Part shown: in pieces, positions 26,338 through 37,743 of the stretch | Layout: each line of letters opens with the position of its first letter | Position numbering within the stretch: position 1 is the stretch's first letter | NCBI GenBank assembly: GCA_017510785.1 | Contig: JAFWMH010000070.1 | Coordinates: forward strand, 1-64,000 | Direction: 5' to 3' | DNA length: 64,000 nt | DNA from: Atopobiaceae bacterium | Lineage (GTDB): Bacteria > Actinomycetota > Coriobacteriia > Coriobacteriales > Atopobiaceae | Made by a program: the position numbers and the translations under genes | Notes under the pieces: model-generated | The model's input: the letters and a program-made list of their open reading frames with translations, nothing else | The model's database searches: none | What the model was told of the DNA's origin: nothing

Positions 26338-26412
26338 GTCAATTGGGCGTGAGTGCCAGTCACTGGCTCCTGGCGACAGCGCGTGGAGTAGGTAACAGGT
26401 CGATTGCGGCAA

Positions 26413-26470
26413 TTTCCCGGGGAGTTTGTATTACGTGTCGCTTGGACGGTGAGACAAACTCCCCGGGAAA
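26413..26470. repeat. Perfect 17-bp inverted repeat
   Basis: TTTCCCGGGGAGTTTGT (26413-26429) and ACAAACTCCCCGGGAAA (26454-26470) are perfect inverted repeats with a 24-base spacer. Its GAGACAAACTCCCC part is shared with the hairpins at 4956 and 19834. It lies just upstream of the azoreductase-like gene, before a possible -10 box TATACT near 26500, so it could be an operator or attenuator. Confidence 0.6.
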
Positions 26471-26536
26471 CTGTATTACTTTAGGAAGTATTGTTGCCTA
26501 TACTGTTTGTACTATTGGACGAGGCGAGGGGGATGC

Positions 26537-27100
26537 ATGGCGCTGCTGTTCGTAAATGCGTGTATGCGGGAAGAGTCGCGTACCGAGCGGTTGGCTCGCG
26601 CGTGGCTTGAGCGCTACGAGGGCGAGGTGGAGGAACTGAGGCTTGCCGAGCTGGGTGTGGCGCCGCTGGATGCCGAACGTTTGCGGACGTATTCGGCGGG
26701 CGTTGCTGCGGCTCGCTACGATGACGAGCTGTTTGCGTTTGCGCAACAGTTTGCCGAGGCGGATGAGGTGCTCATTGCGGCGCCATTTTGGAACTACGGC
26801 ATTCCCGCACGTCTCCATGCGTATCTTGAGCTTGTGTGTTCGCAGGGTGTGACCTTCGACGTGGACGCGACGGGTGCCTACGTGAGCTTGGTGCGAGCAC
26901 AACGGCTTACGTTTATTACCACGGCGGGCGGAGCTGAGCCGGACGAACTCGACGATCATGCCTTTGGCTACGTACGGACGCTTTCCACGAGATTTTGGCA
27001 CATTCCCGACGTGCGGTGCATCGCCGCGTGGAGTGCCGACGCATCCAGCACGAGCGTCGACGCGGTTTTACGAGAGATACTTGGAGAGGAACAATCATGA
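26537..27100 (+). CDS. NAD(P)H-dependent flavodoxin-like oxidoreductase (azoreductase type)
   Basis: 187 residues of the flavodoxin-like fold. LLFVNACMREESRTERLARA is the FMN phosphate loop region, APFWNYGIPARLHAYLELV is the diagnostic P-x-[WY]-N-x-x-[IV]-P flavin-binding motif of azoreductases and NQO1-like proteins, and FITTAGG is the third flavin contact. It should reduce quinones, azo dyes or nitro compounds with NAD(P)H; the native substrate is unknown. GAGGGGG precedes the start. Its stop overlaps the argC start (ATGA), suggesting co-translation with an unrelated pathway gene. Confidence 0.85.
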   Translation: MALLFVNACMREESRTERLARAWLERYEGEVEELRLAELGVAPLDAERLRTYSAGVAAARYDDELFAFAQQFAEADEVLIAAPFWNYGIPARLHAYLELVCSQGVTFDVDATGAYVSLVRAQRLTFITTAGGAEPDELDDHAFGYVRTLSTRFWHIPDVRCIAAWSADASSTSVDAVLREILGEEQS

Positions 27101-28035
27101 GTAAGACTAAGGTGTACATCGATGGCCAGGCCGGCACTACCGGACTGCAGATTTTCGACCGCATTGGTTCGCGCGAGGATCTTGAGCTGCTGCGTATTGA
27201 CGAGGACAAGCGTCACGATACGGATGAGCGTCGCAAGTTTATTAATGCGGCCGATATCGTGTTTCTATGCTTGCCCGACGCTGGCGCACGTGAGGCCGTT
27301 TCGCTCGTAGAGAATCCCGACGTGTGCATTATTGATGCCTCCACGGCGCATCGCACAGCCGAGGGCTGGACGTACGGCTTTCCCGAGCTGAGCGCCGAGC
27401 AGCGCGCTGCCATTGCCTCGAGCAAGCGGATTGCCAATCCGGGCTGCCATGCGACGGGTTTTATCAGCTGCGTTGCTCCGCTTGTGCGGGCGGGTGTTGT
27501 GGCGGCGGACTATCCGCTAACGTGCTACTCGCTTACGGGTTATTCCGGTGGCGGGAAGCAGATGATAGCTGCCTACGAGGCGGACGACCGTCCCGAGGTG
27601 CTGAGCGCGCCCGGCATTTATGGCCTGACGCTGCGCCATAAGCACCTGCCCGAGATGCAGGTGGTGTGCGGGCTCGCGCAGCCGCCTGTGTTTATGCCTG
27701 TGGTGGATGACTATTACAAGGGCATGGCGACTTCGGTGATGCTGCACAACCGCATGCTTTCGGGCGTTTCGAGCGCGAGCGACGTGCGTGAGGCGCTTGC
27801 AAAGCACTACGAGGGTCAGCGGTTCGTGAGCGTGGCTCCGTTTGACCCTGCACAAAAGACGCTTTACGCCAATGAGCTTGCCGGAACCAACGAGCTGCGC
27901 ATCGTGGTTTGCGGCAACGACGAGCACACCACCGTTACGGCCCTCTTCGATAACCTTGGCAAGGGTGCATCGGGCGCGGCCGTGCAAAACATGAACATTG
28001 CCCTTGGCATCGACGAGGCCTGCGGGCTGGTGTAA
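27097..28035 (+). CDS. argC: N-acetyl-gamma-glutamyl-phosphate reductase, type 2
   Basis: 312 residues, the short type-2 ArgC. It reduces N-acetylglutamyl phosphate to the semialdehyde in arginine synthesis. DGQAGTTGLQIFDRI is the NADP-binding start, NPGCHATGF holds the catalytic Cys, and RHKHLPEM contains the base His. GGAGAGGAAC precedes the ATG, which overlaps the previous stop. The usual argJ, argB and argD partners are not in the window. A strong hairpin follows at 28043-28090. Confidence 0.93.
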   Translation: MSKTKVYIDGQAGTTGLQIFDRIGSREDLELLRIDEDKRHDTDERRKFINAADIVFLCLPDAGAREAVSLVENPDVCIIDASTAHRTAEGWTYGFPELSAEQRAAIASSKRIANPGCHATGFISCVAPLVRAGVVAADYPLTCYSLTGYSGGGKQMIAAYEADDRPEVLSAPGIYGLTLRHKHLPEMQVVCGLAQPPVFMPVVDDYYKGMATSVMLHNRMLSGVSSASDVREALAKHYEGQRFVSVAPFDPAQKTLYANELAGTNELRIVVCGNDEHTTVTALFDNLGKGASGAAVQNMNIALGIDEACGLV

Positions 28036-28042
28036 GGAAGGC

Positions 28043-28090
28043 GAGGGACAGGTGCCGTGTTGCGTTCGATGACCACGGCACCTGTCCCTC
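28043..28090. terminator. Perfect 17-bp hairpin after argC
   Basis: GAGGGACAGGTGCCGTG (28043-28059) pairs perfectly with CACGGCACCTGTCCCTC (28074-28090). It lies between convergent argC and the GH1 gene. It may end both transcripts, but no T-run follows. GGGACAGGTGCC-type palindromes are also known as REP-like repeats in many bacteria, so it may be such an element. Confidence 0.55.
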
Positions 28091-28117
28091 GTTAGAATAT
28101 GTTATGGCTTGTTACGG

Positions 28118-30327
<2,210 letters not shown>

Positions 30328-30549
30328 ATGCACGCCATCGAGTTCTTACTCATATTCGCGGCGGCGCTCGTGTTGTACGGGCTTGTCATGTGGCGAACGG
30401 GAAACGTTGACCTCATGCCGTACCACGCGACGTATAGTATTAGTTCCAAAGACGACGTGCGGCGCGTGGGGCTCATCGTTGCTCGCGTGGGACTTGTTCT
30501 TGGTGCCGTTTTGTGTGCAGCGCTCATGCTTATGTTGCTGGGGGCGTAG
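30328..30549 (+). CDS. Small two-helix membrane protein
   Basis: 73 residues. Helix 1 spans residues 5-22 and helix 2 residues 48-70; the loop between has YHATYSISSKDDVRRVG. AAAGGGAGG precedes the ATG. No family is recognised. Its 3' end overlaps the end of the convergent gene fragment at 30530-31219 by 20 bases. Confidence 0.65.
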   Translation: MHAIEFLLIFAAALVLYGLVMWRTGNVDLMPYHATYSISSKDDVRRVGLIVARVGLVLGAVLCAALMLMLLGA

Positions 30550-31219
30550 TTGCCGCAGCCTCGGAATTATACGTTTTGTTCTCTGCGCGGTCGTGCGCGA
30601 TTTCGAGGAGCTCCGCAACACGGGATTCGTCGATGTTCCAAGTTGCCTTTACGAGTTCTTTGGATACTTCGTACTCCCGCAGGGGTTCCTTCCATTCTTC
30701 GGCCTTTGTTGAATTGCGGAACTCGCTCAGTATTTCCTTGTTGGGGATAAAAACCTCATCTTCGTCATCGGCCCAACCAAGATACCCCAAATGGATTAGC
30801 AGTGCCAGTACGTCATCGCGTCCATGGAAGGTTGTCATATCGTTTTGATACGTACCAAGATCAATTTTGAGTCTGCCCCTGTCCATAAGTAAGGCGACTG
30901 CGGCTTTTAGGCCGTCGCAGTCCATCCGAATGTATTTTGCGAGCGCCTCGTACGCTTCGGTTTTGTTCCACCAGTTTCGTATGCTTCCGTTTACGAGTGC
31001 TTGCACCACCGAAAAGGGACTATAGAGGGAGAAGTCGTGGCGCTCGAATTCTACTCGGCGCGGGTGCTCGCTAACTACGTGTGGGACGTTTTCTGTAACT
31101 TCGTATCCGTCGTACCACGCACGCACATCGCTAAAGCTCATACCCCACTCGTCACATAGTGCCCTAACTTTACCTTCGGTAAAACCCGTATAGGGTGCAA
31201 GTCGTAGCGGCGCTACCAT
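30530..31219 (-). pseudogene. Middle fragment of an AAA-ATPase-like / PD-(D/E)XK protein
   Basis: 229 codons match the middle of the AAA-ATPase_like plus nuclease family. FTEGKVRALCDEWGM, WYDGYE, SPFSVVQALVNG, LLIHLGYLGW and IPNKEILSEF are its hallmark order. The N-terminal ATPase part with the Walker A loop is absent, and the sequence ends at KTYNSE where the nuclease domain should begin, followed by a low-complexity AAATTPPAT end. So it lost both ends. The open frame is intact within the fragment, and a shortened protein might still be made, but no ribosome site supports it. Confidence 0.7.
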
Positions 31220-31311
31220 GGAATAGCGCAGTCAACCATTTGGCAGCTGCCTGTTGAACGATTGCATTCGCAAGCGCGTTCAGTTGTATTCGGTGGTTGT
31301 ATGGAACAACG

Positions 31312-31599
31312 TTACTCACGCGGACGGTTGTAGAACCGGGTGATGGAGGCGTTGGCCTCCTCGCTGCGCTTTTGTTCGATCCAGCGATCGCGCTCCTGCA
31401 TGATGGCGAGCATCTCGTCGGCGATTTCCTCCATGCGCGTTGGCCGCACGCCCAAGAGGTACGCCCTCATGCGATCCATGGCCTGCGCCGTGCGAAGCTG
31501 TCCGCACATGAGCTCTCCGAATTCGGTTGGAAGCCCCAGTCGTTGTGCCGCGCGAACAAGACCCTCTCGCGCTCGTATGCGTTCCTCTTCTGTTGCCAT
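31312..31599 (-). CDS. Small helical protein of unknown function
   Basis: 95 residues, highly charged and all-helical (EEERIRAREGLVRAAQRLGL, DEMLAIMQERDRWIEQKRSE). GGAGGTGCCAC before the ATG at 31599 is a strong ribosome site; a longer version starting at 31644 is less likely. No domain is recognised. It stands alone, divergent from ligA. Confidence 0.65.
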   Translation of the reverse strand: MATEEERIRAREGLVRAAQRLGLPTEFGELMCGQLRTAQAMDRMRAYLLGVRPTRMEEIADEMLAIMQERDRWIEQKRSEEANASITRFYNRPRE

Positions 31600-31760
31600 G
31601 TGGCACCTCCGTTTGAGACGAGATGATACACCCCGTGCGAGCATCGCGGCGCCAGATTCAAAGGTTTGTTCAAGGGTTTGGAGGTGTGGAAGCCTGCTTG
31701 TATGTAGCTCGGCACGGCAAGTTATTCACGCTTGCCGATGTTTTTCGTTGCGGCGTGCTG

Positions 31761-31800
31761 GCTTGCGCGGGTCGGCTTGCGCGGGTCGGCTTGCGCGCCT
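31761..31800. repeat. 14-bp tandem repeat upstream of ligA
   Basis: GCTTGCGCGGGTCG occurs twice in tandem (31761-31774, 31775-31788), with a third partial copy GCTTGCGCG following. It lies about 100 bases before the ligA start. Confidence 0.6.
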
Positions 31801-31861
31801 CCGAGCGCCTTGCTTTCCGATGGCGCGAGTGGTTTGCCCCCTTGCATGCGCTACAATGTAG

Positions 31862-34123
<2,262 letters not shown>

Positions 34124-34126
34124 GAG

Positions 34127-34261
34127 CGTGCCCCTAAAGAAGCATCAAATCGGAAAGTGGCCCGGAGGAGCAGCCGCGCGCAGTTCCGCAGGAACGAGGA
34201 CTGTGTGAGCACGGCGCCCTCCGGGCCACTACTGGGGCATTTGACTAATCTTTAGGGGCCG
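34127..34261. mobile_element. MITE-like element, copy C, inserted at the ligA stop codon
   Basis: A 135-bp relative of copy B. Its ends GCCCCTAAAGA (34130-34140) and TCTTTAGGGGC (34249-34259) are inverted repeats, with the pairing partner changed in step compared with copy B (CC versus TC, GG versus GA). The core stem GTGGCCCGGAGG (34157-34168) / CCTCCGGGCCAC (34218-34229) and GTTCC-GCA-GGAAC hairpin are intact. The 9-bp direct repeat GAGTAGGAG flanks it (34118-34126 and 34262-34270). Confidence 0.85.
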
Positions 34262-34437
34262 GAGTAGGAGGGGCCGTCGCGCAGTCCCGGTTGAGTGCGT
34301 CCGCCAAACGACCTACGTCGAGGAATATCTTCCTTTTGCATGGTTGGGGTTCCGGTTTTTTCGCAGAGACACTCACCATGTGATACCGTTATATATTGAA
34401 CGTGCCTAGTGGAGCCAGTAGGTGAAGGGAGGATCGC

Positions 34438-35898
34438 ATGACTAATCTCGAGCTTCAAAAAGAGCCGTTTATCATACGTCTCCTCTCTTATGTGCCACGC
34501 GGAGTTTGGGTGGTGCTCTCCGAGGGGCTCGCATTGGTCTTCTTGGGGCTCGTAACGGGAATTCTTTCGTCGGTTGCCGATGTTGTGTTCGTGGGTAAAG
34601 CGGCTTTCATAACCCGCTTTGCGCTATGGGCGCTCCTCAACGCCTTGGTCGCCATCCATGTGGACAGTCGTCTTAAGGCGATTTGGTGGGCAGTTCCCTT
34701 TAATCTTGGCTACATGGAAAGCTATTACATTAGTACGGCTGCTTCCTACGAGGGGTTTGGTAAAGCACTTGTTGTCCCGCTGGCAGGCATTGCGCTCGCT
34801 TCGCCGTTCCTTGCATATGCGCTGTGGACGGCAAAGCGCGACCGCGGTCCGTATGGCAAAATACTTTCGGTATTGATTGCGGCGGGTGTCGTTGGCGCAA
34901 GTTATTATCTGTACGGCACATACGACGTGTACTCGATAGTCGTTTCGGTTATCCTTCTGCTCGTTTTGCTTTTTTGGCCGGCGCGTCGATTCAAGTTTGT
35001 GCCAGCTCAGCGTCCGACAGCGCCCGTTGAGGCTTCTGCTGAGGCAGAGGTCGCTTCGGAGCTTGGTGCCGAATTGGGTGTGGAGAAGGAGATAACCCCG
35101 TCGAACGTTAGTCGCAGTGAGCTGCTGGCGGAGGTTCCGAGCATCGAGGAGGAGGAATCCGCGCCCACTCTGCGTCGACGGAGGCGTGTGACGGATGATG
35201 GGCCGTTGCGTCGTACTCGTACGGAGTATGGCTTTGAGTATGCTACGGAGCGCCGAAGTGGTTGGTACCAGGACGATTCTTCGTGGGAGTCCGAACGAGA
35301 ACGCGAGCGAGAAGAACAGACAGCTCGCAATACGCGGGGTAAGCGTAGCGGACGGAATGGTCGTTCTGTGCGAGATGCTCGTGTGGAGCAAGAAGAGCGC
35401 GATTTGCGTCGGAGTCGCAACAGAGACGATCGGAGTTCGCGCAGTTCTATTGCCTCGCGCACCTCGAGTGCTTCGCGCGATTCGCGTGAATTGCGTAGCT
35501 CGCGTACCTCGAGTTCGGAGCGCGATTCGTATGAACTGCGTCGGTCGCGCAGCTCTCGAGACTCCCGAGGTTCTCGCGATTCACTTCGGTCGCAGCGTCC
35601 CACTCGACGGGTTGGAAGCAGCTCGAGCGCGAGGCCAATCGCGAGGCCAAGTTCGCGCCGATACCGTCAGAGGCATGACGAGCGCGAACGTGAGGCCAAC
35701 CGCAGAGAAGCAACGCGCCGCAGGGCTCAGCGCGAGCGCACTACGCGCGAACGAACGACGCGTAACTCAACGCGTGAGAGCACGCACTATGCGGAGGGGT
35801 CGAGTTATACAAGCTACTTGGAGAGCTCCAACTACTCGTCGTCAATTTCGACGCTGGGCACTGCGCGCTCGGCGCGACCCTCTCACAGGACCCGCTAA
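34438..35898 (+). CDS. Membrane protein with Ser/Arg-rich tail
   Basis: 486 residues. Residues 22-180 contain six hydrophobic helices without a recognised family. Residues 195-280 are acidic and disordered. Residues from about 285 to the end are Ser/Arg/Glu dipeptide-rich (RSRNRDDRSSRSSIASRTSS), like the RS domain of eukaryotic splicing proteins, with Tyr/Ser motifs at the very end. The tail should lie in the cytoplasm if the helix count is even. GGGAGG precedes the ATG. A long basic, phosphorylatable-looking tail on a membrane anchor suggests binding to nucleic acid or another polyanion; this is inference. Confidence 0.75.
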   Translation: MTNLELQKEPFIIRLLSYVPRGVWVVLSEGLALVFLGLVTGILSSVADVVFVGKAAFITRFALWALLNALVAIHVDSRLKAIWWAVPFNLGYMESYYISTAASYEGFGKALVVPLAGIALASPFLAYALWTAKRDRGPYGKILSVLIAAGVVGASYYLYGTYDVYSIVVSVILLLVLLFWPARRFKFVPAQRPTAPVEASAEAEVASELGAELGVEKEITPSNVSRSELLAEVPSIEEEESAPTLRRRRRVTDDGPLRRTRTEYGFEYATERRSGWYQDDSSWESEREREREEQTARNTRGKRSGRNGRSVRDARVEQEERDLRRSRNRDDRSSRSSIASRTSSASRDSRELRSSRTSSSERDSYELRRSRSSRDSRGSRDSLRSQRPTRRVGSSSSARPIARPSSRRYRQRHDEREREANRREATRRRAQRERTTRERTTRNSTRESTHYAEGSSYTSYLESSNYSSSISTLGTARSARPSHRTR

Positions 35899-35964
35899 GA
35901 GCTGAGCTTACAAAAACAAAGCTTTAAGCCCACGGCTTAAGCCGGCGTTAAGGAATGCCGCTGG

Positions 35965-36894
35965 CTACTCAGCACAGGGCATGCCATAGTAGTTTAACCC
36001 ATCGACCATGGCTTCCGTACGTGCGCGATCCCCCTCGATGATTCGTCCGGCAAATGCGGGCCAGGCCAGAAGAGCATCGTGGAACAAATCGGCAAAGCTC
36101 GCAATCGAACGTGCACCTGTTGCGGGATCGTGCCAGGGTCGATGCGTGAGATTTGCGGCGGGGCAGTCGTCGCTTGCGATTATGGGATGGCGCTGAGCGT
36201 CAATGCGAGAAACACTACGGTAGAGGAGCTCCAACCGCTTGAGCGTGTTTGGAATGCGTGTGGCCGGCGGGTCTATAAGCCGATAAATCCGAAGATAATC
36301 GCGTGCCGCGCAGCCAAACTCGCATTGGTCTACGTCGAGTCCAAACACGTCACGCGCAGCCATCGACATGAGTTGGCCAGTGACCTGGTCGATTCGTGGC
36401 GTGCTGTTAAGCAGGAGTGACGTGGGTATATCCAAAATGGTGATGTGCCGCTTTTGCCAAAGCAACCATGAGTCGATATCTGCCTCAATGAGGGCGTGAA
36501 GCTCGCGCGCGGCGTCTTGCAACGTGGAGTCCGCGGATTGTAGTTCTCGAATTTGGGCAAGTATGAGGGGATGCACGACGCTATCGAGTAAGTAATGTGC
36601 GGCCATCCCCAGCACAAACGCCCTGCCTAAGCCTGCGTCCTTGTGCGGCAAACAGCCGACGGACGAACGTAGCGAAAAAAGGAAAGCGACTACTTCGCGT
36701 TCGTGAATGCAGCGAGCTAGTGCGTGGCAGCGACGAGCCTTACTCGGCAGCGTGGAGAAGCGCGCACAGAGTAAGTCGGGCCCTTGGCTTCCCATAAGAA
36801 ACGCCAAGAGTTCTTCTTGACTCGTGAGGATGTCCTCTGGCAGGAGTGCCGATGCGTCCTCGCCGAATAGGTGATGTGTGAGTATAGCGGGCAT
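35965..36894 (-). CDS. Zinc-dependent phospholipase C-like protein
   Basis: 309 residues. The pattern of the zinc-dependent PLC/S1-P1 helical family is visible: MPAILTHHLFGEDA (first His ligands), FLMGSQGPDLL (Asp ligand), GMAAHYLLDSVVHPLI (HxxxD plus His), and HALIEADIDSWLL (ExD). No signal peptide is seen, so it may act inside the cell or be exported otherwise. The start at 36894 has AAGGAG; an in-frame upstream ATG at 36909 lacks it. Related coriobacterial and clostridial proteins are of unknown substrate. Confidence 0.75.
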   Translation of the reverse strand: MPAILTHHLFGEDASALLPEDILTSQEELLAFLMGSQGPDLLCARFSTLPSKARRCHALARCIHEREVVAFLFSLRSSVGCLPHKDAGLGRAFVLGMAAHYLLDSVVHPLILAQIRELQSADSTLQDAARELHALIEADIDSWLLWQKRHITILDIPTSLLLNSTPRIDQVTGQLMSMAARDVFGLDVDQCEFGCAARDYLRIYRLIDPPATRIPNTLKRLELLYRSVSRIDAQRHPIIASDDCPAANLTHRPWHDPATGARSIASFADLFHDALLAWPAFAGRIIEGDRARTEAMVDGLNYYGMPCAE

Positions 36895-36997
36895 ACCGCT
36901 CCTTAGCATAGAATGTGCATATCGCTAAAGAATAGCGTATTTTGTGGAGGATTGCTGTGAAAAATCTCTCCACCCGGAGATTTGAGGGGTGATTGTT

Positions 36998-37522
36998 GTG
37001 AGAAGCTCGCTAATGCGTTCCAAGTCGACGATTTTGCTTACCGGTGCGGTGATGGTTGCGCTTGGGGTAGCCGTGTTGATAAACCCCATCAGGGCACTTG
37101 AGACGATAATTAGCATCATGGGATGGATTCTTGTTGGCTATGGTGTACTTACGATAGTGCCCATCGTTGTGAGGCATCTTAAGCTGGGAGAATCCCTGGG
37201 CGACGTGAGCTTTGGCGCGGTGTCGCTGGTGCTTGGTCTTTTTATGGCCATATTTCCCAGTAACTTGATTTCTTTCGTATGGACGCTGATTGGTATTTTG
37301 ATACTTGCGACGGGCTTGCTCGACATAGTGGAGTCGGGAACCTTCCGCCAGCAGGGGAGTCCGCTGGGCATACCCGCCACTGTTTCGGGCGTGATCTGCG
37401 TCCTTCTTGGTGTTCTTGTGATTTGGGCACCGATGCTTTCGCCGACGCTTGGCATGCTCATTGCGGCCATTGCCCTCATCATAAACGGCATTACGGAGAT
37501 CATCTTTGGCCTTGGCATGTAG
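36998..37522 (+). CDS. HdeD/DUF308-family membrane protein
   Basis: 174 residues with six helices arranged as three similar pairs, typical of DUF308: LTGAVMVALGVAVLINP, SLVLGLFMAIFPSNLISF and ATVSGVICVLLGVLVIWAP. Family members such as HdeD are linked to acid stress, but their action is unknown. GTG 36998 is preferred because GAGGGG (36984-36989) is eight bases away; GTG 36989 overlaps that site and ATG 37013 is further. A good terminator follows. Confidence 0.8.
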   Translation: MRSSLMRSKSTILLTGAVMVALGVAVLINPIRALETIISIMGWILVGYGVLTIVPIVVRHLKLGESLGDVSFGAVSLVLGLFMAIFPSNLISFVWTLIGILILATGLLDIVESGTFRQQGSPLGIPATVSGVICVLLGVLVIWAPMLSPTLGMLIAAIALIINGITEIIFGLGM

Positions 37523-37545
37523 CCGCCATGACAAAAGCGGTGACG

Positions 37546-37571
37546 AAACGCCCTCCCGAGGAGGGCGTTTT
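37546..37571 (+). terminator. Intrinsic terminator after the HdeD-like gene
   Basis: AAACGCCCTC (37546-37555) pairs with GAGGGCGTTT (37561-37570) across a short loop, followed by TG. The stem itself supplies A and T runs on both strands, so it can work in both directions. Confidence 0.85.
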
Positions 37572-37581
37572 GCTGCAGCGA

Positions 37582-37729
37582 GCGACTTCTGAGCGAAGCG
37601 AGGCTTGAGCGCACAATTAACTGGGAGCCAGCTATCGTTAGCTGGTTGCGGCTGACCCCATTGATGTTCCAAAGCGCGACTTCCGAGCGAAGCGAGGCTT
37701 GAGCGCGTGGAACATCAATGGGGTCAGCC
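37582..37729. repeat. Direct repeat plus perfect 21-bp inverted repeat
   Basis: A 31-bp segment (GCGACTTCTGAGCGAAGCGA at its start) occurs at 37582-37612 and again at 37676-37706 with one difference. The second copy is the loop of a perfect 21-bp inverted repeat, 37650-37670 and 37709-37729, whose arms begin GGCTGACCCCATTGATG. It lies between the convergent HdeD-like and glnN genes. Confidence 0.75.
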
Positions 37730-37743
37730 CCCACCGTAATCAA

